Below the pieces are notes generated by a model. That model was given only the letters and a program-made list of their open reading frames with translations. It did not search any database and was not told where the DNA came from. A DNA stretch of 64,000 bases from Colletes latitarsis (lineage: Eukaryota; Arthropoda; Insecta; Hymenoptera; Colletidae): NCBI RefSeq assembly GCF_051014445.1, contig NC_135136.1:12542001-12606000 (forward strand). Reading direction: 5' to 3'. Of this stretch, positions 11,987 to 26,330 are shown one piece after another. The position numbers and the translations under genes are program-made. Position 1 is the first letter of the stretch. The number at the start of each line of letters is the position of its first letter.

Positions 11987-14900
11987 TGTGGTAGCACACT
12001 GAAACAGTCCATTAAACCCGGTTTCGATCAATATTTTAGTGGATAACGCAGGTTAGGTCTGGGATAGGTCTGGGATTTGCCCTCATCAGGGTCATATTTT
12101 CGCGTTCTTCACATACTTGTTGAACAGATCCTGGGTATTTTTCTGGTTTGGATCAGGCACTAATGTGGCACCACACTTAAACAGTCGATTAAACCTGGTT
12201 TCGATCAATATTTTTGAGGATAACGCATGTTAGGTCTAGGTTAGGCCCGGGATTTGCCCTCACCAGGGACATATTTCCGCGTTCTTCACATACTTGTTGA
12301 ACAGATCCTGGGTATTTTTCTGGTTTGGATCACGTAGTAATGTGGTACCACACTGAAGCATTCAATTAAACCTGGACTTGATAAATGTTTTAGAGGATAA
12401 CGTATGTTGAGTCTGGGATAAGTCTGGGATTTGCCCTCATCAGGCTCATAGTTTCGCGTTTTTCACATACTTGCTGAACAGATCCTGGGTATTTTTCTGG
12501 TTTGGATCAGGCACTAATGTGGCACCACACTGAAACAGTCGATTAAACCTGGTTTCGATCAGTATTTTTGAGGGTAACGCATGTTAGGTCTAGGTTAGGC
12601 CTGGGATTTTCCCTGATCAGCCACATACTTTCGCATTCTTCACATACTTGTTGAACGGATCCTGGGTTTTTTGTGGTTTGGATCACGTAGTAATGTGGTA
12701 CCACACTGAAGCATTCAATTAAACCTGGACTTGATAAATGTTTTAGAGGATAACGTATGTTGAGTCTGGGATAAGTCTGGGATTTGCCCTCATCAGGCTC
12801 ATAGTTTCGCGTTTTTCACATACTTGCTGAACAGATCCTGGGTTTTTTCTGTTTTGGATCACGTAGTAATGTCGTACCACACTGAAACAGTCCATTAAAC
12901 CTGGTTTCGATCAATATTTTAGAGAATAACGCATGTTAGGTCATGGTTAGGTCTGGGATTTGCTCTCATCAGGCTCGTACTTTCGCATATTCCTCATGGT
13001 TCATGGCCAGATTCTGGGCTTTTTCTGGATTGGATCAGGTAGTAATGTGGTACCACACTGAAACAGTCCATTAAACCTGGTTTCGATCAATATTTTAGAG
13101 GACAACGCAAGTTAGGTCTGGGATAGGTCTGGGATTTGCCCTGATCAGGCTCGCACTTTCGCATATTTCTCATACTCGGTGGCCAGATTCTGGGCTTTTT
13201 CTGGTTTGGATCCCGTAGTATTGTGGTACCACACTGAAACATTCAATTAAACCTGGTCTTGATAAATATTTTAGAGGATAACGCATGTTAGATCTGGGTT
13301 ATGTCTAGGATTTGCCCAAATCAGGCTCATAAATTCGCATATTTCTCATACTTCATGGCCAGATACTGGGCTTTTTCAGGATTGGATCAGGTAGTAATGT
13401 GGTACCACACTGAAACAGTAAATTAAACCTAGTTTCGATCAATATTTTAGAGGATAGGTCTGGGATTTGCCCTCATCAGGGTCATATTTTCGCATTTTTC
13501 ACATACCTGTTGAACAGATCCCTGGCTTTTTCTGGTTTGGATCACGTAGAAATGTGGTACCACACTTAAACATTCAATTAAACCTGGTACTGATAAATAT
13601 TTTTGAGGGTAACGCATGTTAGGTCTAGGTCAGGCCTGGGATTTTCCCTCATCAGACACATACTTTCGCACTCTTCACATACTTGTTGAACGGATCCTGG
13701 GTGTTTTCTGGTTTGGATCACGTAGTAATGTGGTAGCACACTGAAAGAGTCCATTATACCTGGTTGCGATCAATATTTTACAGGATAACGCATGTTCTGT
13801 CTAGGTTAGGCCTGGGATTTGCCCTCATCAGACACATACTTTCGCATTTTCCGCATACTTGTTGAACAGATCCTGGGTTTTTTCTGGTATGGATCACGTA
13901 GTAATGTGGTAGCACACTGAAACAGTCCATTAAACCTGGTTTCGATCAATATCTTTGAGGATAACTCATGTTAGGTCTAGGTTAGGCCCGGGATTTGCCC
14001 TCATCAGGGTCATATTTCCGCGTTCTTCACATACTTGTTGAACAGATCCTGGGCTTTTTCTGGATTGGATCAGGTTGTAATGTGGTACCACACTGAAGCA
14101 GCCCATTAAACCTGGTTTCGATCAATATTTTAGAGGAGAACGCAAGTTAGGTCTGGGATAGGTCTGGGATTTGCCCTGATCAGGCTCGCACTTTCGCATA
14201 TTTCTCGCACTCGGTGGCCAGATTTTGGGCTTTTTCTGGTTTGGATCCCGTAGTATTGTGGTACCACACTGAAACATTCAATTAAACCTGGTCTTGATAA
14301 ATATTTTAGAGGAAAACGCATGTTAGATCTGGGTTATGTCTAGGATTTGCCCAAATCAGGCTCATGAATTCGCATATTTCTCATACTTCATGGCTAGATA
14401 CTGGGCTTTTTCAGGATTGGATCACGTAGTAATGTGGTACCACACTGAAACAGTAAATTAAACCTAGTTTCGATCAATATTTTAGAGGATAACGCAAGTT
14501 AGGTCTAGGTTAGGCCTGGGATTTTCCCTCATCAGACACATACTTTCGCATTCTTCACATACTTGTTGAACGGATCCTGGGGTTTTTCAGGTTTGGATCA
14601 CGTAGTAATGTGGTAGCTCACTGAAACAGTCCATTAAACCTGGTTTCGATCAATATTTTAGAGGATAACGCATGTTCTATCTAGGTTAGGCCTGGGATTT
14701 GCCCTCATCAGACACATACTTTCGCATTCTCCACATACTTGTTGAACAGATCCTGGGTTCTTTCTGGTTTGGATCACGTAGTAATGTGGTAGCACACTGA
14801 AACAGTCCATTAAACCTGGTTTCGATCAATATTTTTGAGGATAACGCATGTTAGATCTTGGTTAGGCCTGGGATTTGCCCTCATCAGACACATACTTTCG

Positions 14901-16018
14901 CATTCTCCACATACATGTTGAACAGATCCTGGGTATTCTTCTGGTTTGGATCACGTAGTAATGTGGTACCACACTGAAGCAGTCGATTAAACCTGGTTTC
15001 GATCAATATTTTTGAGGATAACGCATGTTAGGTCTAGGTTAGGCCCGGGATTTGCCCTCACCAGGGTCATATTTTCGCGTTCTTCACATACTTGTTGAAC
15101 AGATCCTGGGTATTTTTCTGGTTTGGATCACGCAGTAATGTGGTACCACACTGAAATAGTCGATTAAATCTGGTCTTGATAAATATTTTAGAAGATAACG
15201 CATGTTAGATCTGGGTAATGTCTAGGATTTGCCCTAATCAGGCACATAATTTCGCATTTTCCACATACATGTTGAACAGATCCTGGGTTTCTTCTGGTTT
15301 GGATCACGTAGTAATGTGGTACCACACTGAAGCATTCAATTAAACCTGGTCTTGGTAAATATTTTAGAGGATAACGCATGTTAGGTCTGGGGTAGGTCTG
15401 GGATTTGCTCTCATCAGGCTCGTACTTTCGCATATTTCTCATACTTGATGGCCAGATTCTGGGCTTTTTCTAGTTTGGATTCTGTAGTAATGTGGTGCCA
15501 CACTGAGACAGTCCATTTAACCTGGTTTCTATCAATATTTTAGAGGATAACACATGTTATGTATAGGTTACGCCTGGGATTTACTCTCATCAGGCTCGTA
15601 CTTTCGCATATTTCTCATAATTCATGGCCAGATTCTGGGCTTTTTCTGGATTGGATCAGGTAGTAATGTGGTACCACACTGAGACAGTCCATTAAACCTG
15701 GTTTCGATCAATATTTAAAAGGACAACGGAAGTTAGGTCTCGGATAGGTCTGGGATTTGCCCTGATCAGGCTCGCACTTTCGCATATTTCTCATACTCGG
15801 TGGCCAGATTCTGGGCTTTTTCTGGTTTGGATCCCGTAGAATTGTGGTATCACACAGAAACATTCAATTAAACCTGGTCTTGATAAATATTTTAGAGGAT
15901 AACGCATGTTAGATCTGGGTTATGTCTAGGATTTGCCCAAATCAGGCTCATAAATTCGCATATTTCTCATACTTCATGGCTAGATACTGGGCTTTTTCAG
16001 GATTGGATCACGTAGTAA
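11987..16018 (+). repeat. Type B higher-order repeat, copy 2 (4032 bp)
   Basis: Same phase as copy 1. The 4032 bp equal 3855 plus 177. The extra monomer is visible at 12341-12517: the 'gaagcattcaattaaacctgg' segment that follows the palindrome at 12694 also follows the one at 12341, and the palindrome at 12518 is the gtggcaccac form. This looks like one added hybrid monomer from a misaligned exchange. No 705-bp module precedes the next unit here. Confidence 0.84.
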
Positions 16019-16868
16019 TGTGGTAGCACACTGAAACAGTCCATTAAACCCGGTTTCGATCAATATTTTAGTGGATAACGCAGGTTAGGTCTGGGATAGG
16101 TCTGGGATTTGCCCTCATCAGGGTCATATTTTCGCGTTCTTCACATACTTGTTGAACAGATCCTGGGTATTTTTCTGGTTTGGATCAGGCACTAATGTGG
16201 CACCACACTTAAACAGTCGATTAAACCTGGTTTCGATCAATATTTTTGAGGATAACGCATGTTAGGTCTAGGTTAGGCCCGGGATTTGCCCTCACCAGGG
16301 ACATATTTCCGCGTTCTTCACATACTTGTTGAACAGATCCTGGGTATTTTTCTGGTTTGGATCACGTAGTAATGTGGTACCACACTGAAACAGTCGATTA
16401 AACCTGGTTTCGATCAGTATTTTTGAGGGTAACGCATGTTAGGTCTAGGTTAGGCCTGGGATTTTCCCTGATCAGCCACATACTTTCGCATTCTTCACAT
16501 ACTTGTTGAACGGATCCTGGGTTTTTTGTGGTTTGGATCACGTAGTAATGTGGTACCACACTGAAGCATTCAATTAAACCTGGACTTGATAAATGTTTTA
16601 GAGGATAACGCATGTTGAGTCTGGGATAAGTCTGGGATTTGCCCTCATCAGGCTCATAGTTTCGCGTTTTTCACATACTTGCTGAACAGATCCTGGGTTT
16701 TTTCTGTTTTGGATCACGTAGTAATGTCGTACCACACTGAAACAGTCCATTAAACCTGGTTTCGATCAATATTTTAGAGAATAACGCATGTTAGGTCATG
16801 GTTAGGTCTGGGATTTGCTCTCATCAGGCTCGTACTTTCGCATATTCCTCATGGTTCATGGCCAGATT

Positions 16869-17903
16869 CTGGGCTTTTTCTGGATTGGATCAGGTAGTAA
16901 TGTGGTACCACACTGAAACAGTCCATTAAACCTGGTTTCGATCAATATTTTAGAGGACAACGCAAGTTAGGTCTGGGATAGGTCTGGGATTTGCCCTGAT
17001 CAGGCTCGCACTTTCGCATATTTCTCATACTCGGTGGCCAGATTCTGGGCTTTTTCTGGTTTGGATCCCGTAGTATTGTGGTACCACACTGAAACATTCA
17101 ATTAAACCTGGTCTTGATAAATATTTTAGAGGATAACGCATGTTAGATCTGGGTTATGTCTAGGATTTGCCCAAATCAGGCTCATAAATTCGCATATTTC
17201 TCATACTTCATGGCCAGATACTGGGCTTTTTCAGGATTGGATCAGGTAGTAATGTGGTACCACACTGAAACAGTAAATTAAACCTAGTTTCGATCAATAT
17301 TTTAGAGGATAGGTCTGGGATTTGCCCTCATCAGGGTCATATTTTCGCATTTTTCACATACCTGTTGAACAGATCCCTGGCTTTTTCTGGTTTGGATCAC
17401 GTAGAAATGTGGTACCACACTTAAACATTCAATTAAACCTGGTACTGATAAATATTTTTGAGGGTAACGCATGTTAGGTCTAGGTCAGGCCTGGGATTTT
17501 CCCTCATCAGACACATACTTTCGCACTCTTCACATACTTGTTGAACGGATCCTGGGTGTTTTCTGGTTTGGATCACGTAGTAATGTGGTAGCACACTGAA
17601 AGAGTCCATTATACCTGGTTGCGATCAATATTTTACAGGATAACGCATGTTCTGTCTAGGTTAGGCCTGGGATTTGCCCTCATCAGACACATACTTTCGC
17701 ATTTTCCGCATACTTGTTGAACAGATCCTGGGTTTTTTCTGGTATGGATCACGTAGTAATGTGGTAGCACACTGAAACAGTCCATTAAACCTGGTTTCGA
17801 TCAATATCTTTGAGGATAACTCATGTTAGGTCTAGGTTAGGCCCGGGATTTGCCCTCATCAGGGTCATATTTCCGCGTTCTTCACATACTTGTTGAACAG
17901 ATC
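16869..17903 (+). repeat. Internal 1035-bp tandem duplication, copy 1 (6 monomers)
   Basis: Six monomers including one 21-bp deletion monomer (6 x 176 - 21 = 1035). The palindrome at 16901 pairs with 17936, and the deletion junction at 17311 pairs with 18346. Upstream of 16869 the context is 'catggttcatggccagatt', while upstream of the second copy it is 'catacttgttgaacagatc'. The exchange point therefore lies in the shared 'ctgggctttttctgg'. Confidence 0.85.
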
Positions 17904-18938
17904 CTGGGCTTTTTCTGGATTGGATCAGGTAGTAATGTGGTACCACACTGAAACAGTCCATTAAACCTGGTTTCGATCAATATTTTAGAGGACAACGCAA
18001 GTTAGGTCTGGGATAGGTCTGGGATTTGCCCTGATCAGGCTCGCACTTTCGCATATTTCTCATACTCGGTGGCCAGATTCTGGGCTTTTTCTGGTTTGGA
18101 TCCCGTAGTATTGTGGTACCACACTGAAACATTCAATTAAACCTGGTCTTGATAAATATTTTAGAGGATAACGCATGTTAGATCTGGGTTATGTCTAGGA
18201 TTTGCCCAAATCAGGCTCATAAATTCGCATATTTCTCATACTTCATGGCCAGATACTGGGCTTTTTCAGGATTGGATCAGGTAGTAATGTGGTACCACAC
18301 TGAAACAGTAAATTAAACCTAGTTTCGATCAATATTTTAGAGGATAGGTCTGGGATTTGCCCTCATCAGGGTCATATTTTCGCATTTTTCACATACCTGT
18401 TGAACAGATCCCTGGCTTTTTCTGGTTTGGATCACGTAGAAATGTGGTACCACACTTAAACATTCAATTAAACCTGGTACTGATAAATATTTTTGAGGGT
18501 AACGCATGTTAGGTCTAGGTCAGGCCTGGGATTTTCCCTCATCAGACACATACTTTCGCACTCTTCACATACTTGTTGAACGGATCCTGGGTGTTTTCTG
18601 GTTTGGATCACGTAGTAATGTGGTAGCACACTGAAAGAGTCCATTATACCTGGTTGCGATCAATATTTTACAGGATAACGCATGTTCTGTCTAGGTTAGG
18701 CCTGGGATTTGCCCTCATCAGACACATACTTTCGCATTTTCCGCATACTTGTTGAACAGATCCTGGGTTTTTTCTGGTATGGATCACGTAGTAATGTGGT
18801 AGCACACTGAAACAGTCCATTAAACCTGGTTTCGATCAATATCTTTGAGGATAACTCATGTTAGGTCTAGGTTAGGCCCGGGATTTGCCCTCATCAGGGT
18901 CATATTTCCGCGTTCTTCACATACTTGTTGAACAGATC
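17904..18938 (+). repeat. Internal 1035-bp tandem duplication, copy 2
   Basis: Second copy of the six-monomer block, effectively identical by eye to 16869-17903. After 18938 the sequence reads 'caggttgtaatg', the ordinary type B continuation, whereas the first copy was followed by 'caggtagtaatg'. This duplication is found only in this B unit, so it is younger than the B units themselves. Confidence 0.85.
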
Positions 18939-20908
18939 CTGGGCTTTTTCTGGATTGGATCAGGTTGTAATGTGGTACCACACTGAAGCAGCCCATTAAA
19001 CCTGGTTTCGATCAATATTTTAGAGGAGAACGCAAGTTAGGTCTGGGATAGGTCTGGGATTTGCCCTGATCAGGCTCGCACTTTCGCATATTTCTCGCAC
19101 TCGGTGGCCAGATTTTGGGCTTTTTCTGGTTTGGATCCCGTAGTATTGTGGTACCACACTGAAACATTCAATTAAACCTGGTCTTGATAAATATTTTAGA
19201 GGATAACGCATGTTAGATCTGGGTTATGTCTAGGATTTGCCCAAATCAGGCTCATGAATTCGCATATTTCTCATACTTCATGGCTAGATACTGGGCTTTT
19301 TCAGGATTGGATCACGTAGTAATGTGGTACCACACTGAAACAGTAAATTAAACCTAGTTTCGATCAATATTTTAGAGGATAACGCAAGTTAGGTCTAGGT
19401 TAGGCCTGGGATTTTCCCTCATCAGACACATACTTTCGCATTCTTCACATACTTGTTGAACGGATCCTGGGGTTTTTCAGGTTTGGATCACGTAGTAATG
19501 TGGTAGCTCACTGAAACAGTCCATTAAACCTGGTTTCGATCAATATTTTAGAGGATAACGCATGTTCTATCTAGGTTAGGCCTGGGATTTGCCCTCATCA
19601 GACACATACTTTCGCATTCTCCACATACTTGTTGAACAGATCCTGGGTTCTTTCTGGTTTGGATCACGTAGTAATGTGGTAGCACACTGAAACAGTCCAT
19701 TAAACCTGGTTTCGATCAATAGTTTTGAGGATAACGCATGTTAGATCTTGGTTAGGCCTGGGATTTGCCCTCATCAGACACATACTTTCGCATTCTCCAC
19801 ATACATGTTGAACAGATCCTGGGTATTCTTCCGGTTTGGATCACGTAGTAATGTGGTACCACACTGAAGCAGTCGATTAAACCTGGTTTCGATCAATATT
19901 TTTGAGGATAACGCATGTTAGGTCTAGGTTAGGCCCGGGATTTGCCCTCACCAGGGTCATATTTTCGCGTTCTTCACATACTTGTTGAACAGATCCTGGG
20001 TATTTTTCTGGTTTGGATCACGCAGTAATGTGGTACCACACTGAAATAGTCGATTAAACCTGGTCTTGATAAATATTTTAGAAGATAACGCATGTTAGAT
20101 CTGGGTAATGTCTAGGATTTGCCCTAATCAGGCACATAATTTCGCATTTTCCACATACATGTTGAACAGATCCTGGGTTTCTTCTGGTTTCGATCACGTA
20201 GTAATGTGGTACCACACTGAAGCATTCAATTAAACCTGGTCTTGGTAAATATTTTAGAGGATAACGCATGTTAGGTCTGGGGTAGGTCTGGGATTTGCTC
20301 TCATCAGGCTCGTACTTTCGCATATTTCTCATACTTGATGGCCAGATTCTGGGCTTTTTCTAGTTTGGATTCTGTAGTAATGTGGTGCCACACTGAGACA
20401 GTCCATTTAACCTGGTTTCTATCAATATTTTAGAGGATAACACATGTTATGTATAGGTTACGCCTGGGATTTACTCTCATCAGGCTCGTACTTTCGCATA
20501 TTTCTCATAATTCATGGCCAGATTCTGGGCTTTTTCTGGATTGGATCAGGTAGTAATGTGGTACCACACTGAGACAGTCCATTAAACCTGGTTTCGATCA
20601 ATATTTAAAAGGACAACGGAAGTTAGGTCTCGGATAGGTCTGGGATTTGCCCTGATCAGGCTCGCACTTTCGCATATTTCTCATACTCGGTGGCCAGATT
20701 CTGGGCTTTTTCTGGTTTGGATCCCGTAGAATTGTGGTACCACACAGAAACATTCAATTAAACCTGGTCTTGATAAATATTTTAGAGGATAACGCATGTT
20801 AGATCTGGGTTATGTCTAGGATTTGCCCAAATCAGGCTCATAAATTCGCATATTTCTCATACTTCATGGCTAGATACTGGGCTTTTTCAGGATTGGATCA
20901 CGTAGTAA

Positions 20909-21613
20909 TGTGGTACCACACTGAAACAGTAAATTAAACCTAGTTTCGATCAATATTTTAGAGGATAACGCATGTTCTGTCTAGGTTAGGCCTGGGATTT
21001 GCCCTCATCAGACACATACATTCGCATTTTCCACATACATGTTGAACAGATCCTGGGTATTTTTCTGGTTTGGATCAGGTAGTAATGTGGTACCACACTG
21101 AAGCAGTCGATTAAACCTGGTTTCGATCAATATATTTGAGGATAACTAATGTTAGGTCTAGGTTAGGCCCGGGATTTGCCCTCATCAGGGTCATATTTCC
21201 GCGTTCTTCACATACATGTTGAACAGATCCTGGGCTTTTTCTGGATTGGATCAGGTAGTAATGTGGTACCACACTGAAACAGTCCATTAAACCCGGTTTC
21301 GATAAATATTTTAGAGGACAACGCAAGTTAGGTCTGGGATAGGTCTGGGATTTGCCCTGATCAGGCTCGCACTTTCGCATATTTCTCATACTCGGTGGCC
21401 AGATTCTGGGCTTTTTCTGGTTTGGATCCCGTAGTATTGTGGTACCACACTGAAACATTCAATTAATCCTGGTCTTGATAAATATTTTAGAGGATAACGC
21501 ATGTTAGATCTGGGTTATGTCTAGGATTTGTCCAAATCAGGCTCATAAATTCGCATATTTCTCATACTTCATGGCTAGATACTGGGCTTTTTCAGGATTG
21601 GATCACGTAGTAA
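20909..21613 (+). repeat. 705-bp four-monomer module
   Basis: Same four monomers as 11282-11986 at an offset of 9627 bp. The 'taactaatg' marker falls at 21143. It ends just before the gtggtagcac monomer at 21614, the same junction as in the first copy. Confidence 0.83.
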
Positions 21614-23863
21614 TGTGGTAGCACACTGAAACAGTCCATTAAACCCGGTTTCGATCAATATTTTAGTGGATAACGCAGGTTAGGTCTGGGATAGGTCTGG
21701 GATTTGCCCTCATCAGGGTCATATTTTCGCGTTCTTCACATACTTGTTGAACAGATCCTGGGTATTTTTCTGGTTTGGATCAGGCACTAATGTGGCACCA
21801 CACTTAAACAGTCGATTAAACCTGGTTTCGATCAATATTTTTGAGGATAACGCATGTTAGGTCTAGGTTAGGCCCGGGATTTGCCCTCACCAGGGACATA
21901 TTTCCGCGTTCTTCACATACTTGTTGAACAGATCCTGGGTATTTTTCTGGTTTGGATCACGTAGTAATGTGGTACCACACTGAAACAGTCGATTAAACCT
22001 GGTTTCGATCAGTATTTTTGAGGGTAACGCATGTTAGGTCTAGGTTAGGCCTGGGATTTTCCCTGATCAGCCACATACTTTCGCATTCTTCACATACTTG
22101 TTGAACGGATCCTGGGTTTTTTGTGGTTTGGATCACGTAGTAATGTGGTACCACACTGAAGCATTCAATTAAACCTGGACTTGATAAATGTTTTAGAGGA
22201 TAACGCATGTTGAGTCTGGGATAAGTCTGGGATTTGCCCTCATCAGGCTCATAGTTTCGCGTTTTTCACATACTTGCTGAACAGATCCTGGGTTTTTTCT
22301 GTTTTGGATCACGTAGTAATGTCGTACCACACTGAAACAGTCCATTAAACCTGGTTTCGATCAATATTTTAGAGAATAACGCATGTTAGGTCATGGTTAG
22401 GTCTGGGATTTGCTCTCATCAGGCTCGTACTTTCGCATATTCCTCATGGTTCATGGCCAGATTCTGGGCTTTTTCTGGATTGGATCAGGTAGTAATGTGG
22501 TACCACACTGAAACAGTCCATTAAACCTGGTTTCGATCAATATTTTAGAGGACAACGCAAGTTAGGTCTGGGTTAGGCCTGGGATTTTCCCTCATCAGAC
22601 ACATACTTTCGCATTCTTCACATACTTGTTGAACGGATCCTGGGGTTTTTCAGGTTTGGATCACGTAGTAATGTGGTAGCTCACTGAAACAGTCCATTAA
22701 ACCTGGTTTCGATCAATATTTTAGAGGATAACGCATGTTCTATCTAGGTTAGGCCTGGGATTTGCCCTCATCAGACACATACTTTCGCATTCTCCACATA
22801 CTTGTTGAACAGATCCTGGGTTCTTTCTGGTTTGGATCACGTAGTAATGTGGTAGCACACTGAAACAGTCCATTAAACCTGGTTTCGATCAATATTTTTG
22901 AGGATAACGCATGTTAGATCTTGGTTAGGCCTGGGATTTGCCCTCATCAGACACATACTTTCGCATTCTCCACATACATGTTGAACAGATCCTGGGTATT
23001 TTTCTGGTTTGGATCAGGTAGTAATGTGGTACCACACTGAAGCAGTCGATTAAACCTGGTTTCGATCAATATATTTGAGGATAACTAATGTTAGGTCTAG
23101 GTTAGGCCCGGGATTTGCCCTCATCAGGGTCATATTTCCGCGTTCTTCACATACATGTTGAACAGATCCTAGGCTTTTTCTGGATTGGATCAGGTAGTAA
23201 TGTGGTACCACACTGAAACAGTCCATTAAACCCGGTTTCGATAAATATTTTAGAGGACAACGCAAGTTAGGTCTGGGATAGGTCTGGGATTTGCCCTGAT
23301 CAGGCTCGCACTTTCGCATATTTCTCATACTCGGTGGCCAGATTCTGGGCTTTTTCTGGTTTGGATCCCGTAGTATTGTGGTACTACACTGAAACATTCA
23401 ATTAATCCTGGTCTTGATAAATATTTTAGAGGATAACGCATGTTAGATCTGGGTTATGTCTAGGATTTGTCCAAATCAGGCTCATAAATTCGCATATTTC
23501 TCATACTTCATGGAAAGATACTGGGCTTTTTCAGGATAGGATCACGTAGTAATGTGGTAGCACACTGAAACAGTCCATTAAACCTGGTTTCGATCAATAT
23601 ATTTGAGGATAACTCATGTTAGGTCTAGGTTAGGCCCGGGATTTGCACTCATCAGGGTCATATTTCCGCGTTCTTCACATACTTGTTGAACAGATCCTGG
23701 GCTTTTTCTGGATTGGATCAGGTAGTAATGTGGTACCACACTGAAACAGTCCATTAAACCTGGTTTCGATCAATATTTTAGAGGATAACGCATGTTAGGT
23801 CTTGGGTAGGTCTGGGATTTGCTCTCATCAGGCTCGTACTTTCGCATATTTCTCATACTTGAT
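21397..23863 (+). repeat. 2467-bp tandem duplication, copy 1 (14 monomers)
   Basis: Fourteen monomers plus three extra T-run bases (14 x 176 + 3). The B phase marker at 21614 repeats at 24081, and 'taactaatg' at 23082 repeats at 25549. The segment itself is a hybrid. It starts in a type B unit, jumps near 22565 from 'gttaggtctggg' into a segment normally found about 1 kb later in the unit ('ttaggcctgggattttccc'), and then enters a 705-like module at 22848. Confidence 0.87.
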
Positions 23864-26330
23864 GGCCAGATTCTGGGCTTTTTCTGGTTTGGATCCCGTA
23901 GTATTGTGGTACCACACTGAAACATTCAATTAATCCTGGTCTTGATAAATATTTTAGAGGATAACGCATGTTAGATCTGGGTTATGTCTAGGATTTGTCC
24001 AAATCAGGCTCATAAATTCGCATATTTCTCATACTTCATGGCTAGATACTGGGCTTTTTCAGGATTGGATCACGTAGTAATGTGGTAGCACACTGAAACA
24101 GTCCATTAAACCCGGTTTCGATCAATATTTTAGTGGATAACGCAGGTTAGGTCTGGGATAGGTCTGGGATTTGCCCTCATCAGGGTCATATTTTCGCGTT
24201 CTTCACATACTTGTTGAACAGATCCTGGGTATTTTTCTGGTTTGGATCAGGCACTAATGTGGCACCACACTTAAACAGTCGATTAAACCTGGTTTCGATC
24301 AATATTTTTGAGGATAACGCATGTTAGGTCTAGGTTAGGCCCGGGATTTGCCCTCACCAGGGACATATTTCCGCGTTCTTCACATACTTGTTGAACAGAT
24401 CCTGGGTATTTTTCTGGTTTGGATCACGTAGTAATGTGGTACCACACTGAAACAGTCGATTAAACCTGGTTTCGATCAGTATTTTTGAGGGTAACGCATG
24501 TTAGGTCTAGGTTAGGCCTGGGATTTTCCCTGATCAGCCACATACTTTCGCATTCTTCACATACTTGTTGAACGGATCCTGGGTTTTTTGTGGTTTGGAT
24601 CACGTAGTAATGTGGTACCACACTGAAGCATTCAATTAAACCTGGACTTGATAAATGTTTTAGAGGATAACGCATGTTGAGTCTGGGATAAGTCTGGGAT
24701 TTGCCCTCATCAGGCTCATAGTTTCGCGTTTTTCACATACTTGCTGAACAGATCCTGGGTTTTTTCTGTTTTGGATCACGTAGTAATGTCGTACCACACT
24801 GAAACAGTCCATTAAACCTGGTTTCGATCAATATTTTAGAGAATAACGCATGTTAGGTCATGGTTAGGTCTGGGATTTGCTCTCATCAGGCTCGTACTTT
24901 CGCATATTCCTCATGGTTCATGGCCAGATTCTGGGCTTTTTCTGGATTGGATCAGGTAGTAATGTGGTACCACACTGAAACAGTCCATTAAACCTGGTTT
25001 CGATCAATATTTTAGAGGACAACGCAAGTTAGGTCTGGGTTAGGCCTGGGATTTTCCCTCATCAGACACATACTTTCGCATTCTTCACATACTTGTTGAA
25101 CGGATCCTGGGGTTTTTCAGGTTTGGATCACGTAGTAATGTGGTAGCTCACTGAAACAGTCCATTAAACCTGGTTTCGATCAATATTTTAGAGGATAACG
25201 CATGTTCTATCTAGGTTAGGCCTGGGATTTGCCCTCATCAGACACATACTTTCGCATTCTCCACATACTTGTTGAACAGATCCTGGGTTCTTTCTGGTTT
25301 GGATCACGTAGTAATGTGGTAGCACACTGAAACAGTCCATTAAACCTGGTTTCGATCAATATTTTTGAGGATAACGCATGTTAGATCTTGGTTAGGCCTG
25401 GGATTTGCCCTCATCAGACACATACTTTCGCATTCTCCACATACATGTTGAACAGATCCTGGGTATTTTTCTGGTTTGGATCAGGTAGTAATGTGGTACC
25501 ACACTGAAGCAGTCGATTAAACCTGGTTTCGATCAATATATTTGAGGATAACTAATGTTAGGTCTAGGTTAGGCCCGGGATTTGCCCTCATCAGGGTCAT
25601 ATTTCCGCGTTCTTCACATACATGTTGAACAGATCCTAGGCTTTTTCTGGATTGGATCAGGTAGTAATGTGGTACCACACTGAAACAGTCCATTAAACCC
25701 GGTTTCGATAAATATTTTAGAGGACAACGCAAGTTAGGTCTGGGATAGGTCTGGGATTTGCCCTGATCAGGCTCGCACTTTCGCATATTTCTCATACTCG
25801 GTGGCCAGATTCTGGGCTTTTTCTGGTTTGGATCCCGTAGTATTGTGGTACTACACTGAAACATTCAATTAATCCTGGTCTTGATAAATATTTTAGAGGA
25901 TAACGCATGTTAGATCTGGGTTATGTCTAGGATTTGTCCAAATCAGGCTCATAAATTCGCATATTTCTCATACTTCATGGAAAGATACTGGGCTTTTTCA
26001 GGATAGGATCACGTAGTAATGTGGTAGCACACTGAAACAGTCCATTAAACCTGGTTTCGATCAATATATTTGAGGATAACTCATGTTAGGTCTAGGTTAG
26101 GCCCGGGATTTGCACTCATCAGGGTCATATTTCCGCGTTCTTCACATACTTGTTGAACAGATCCTGGGCTTTTTCTGGATTGGATCAGGTAGTAATGTGG
26201 TACCACACTGAAACAGTCCATTAAACCTGGTTTCGATCAATATTTTAGAGGATAACGCATGTTAGGTCTTGGGTAGGTCTGGGATTTGCTCTCATCAGGC
26301 TCGTACTTTCGCATATTTCTCATACTTGAT
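23864..26330 (+). repeat. 2467-bp tandem duplication, copy 2
   Basis: Matches 21397-23863 base for base wherever I compared, including private variants such as 'catggaaagatactggg' and 'caggataggatc'. The junction lies in the shared 'ggccagattctgggcttttt'. After 26330 the sequence continues into 'ctagtttggattctg' monomers instead. The lack of differences makes this one of the youngest events in the window. Confidence 0.87.

Larger units (their letters stand above)
16019..21613 (+). repeat. Type B higher-order repeat, copy 3 (5595 bp)
   Basis: Same phase as the other B copies. The length equals 3855 plus 1035 (internal tandem duplication of 16869-17903) plus 705 (module at 20909-21613). Away from these insertions it tracks the earlier B copies at constant offsets, for example 4890 bp between the marker segments at 15188 and 20078. 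A few substitutions mark it, such as 'aatagttttgagg' near 19719. Confidence 0.85.
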
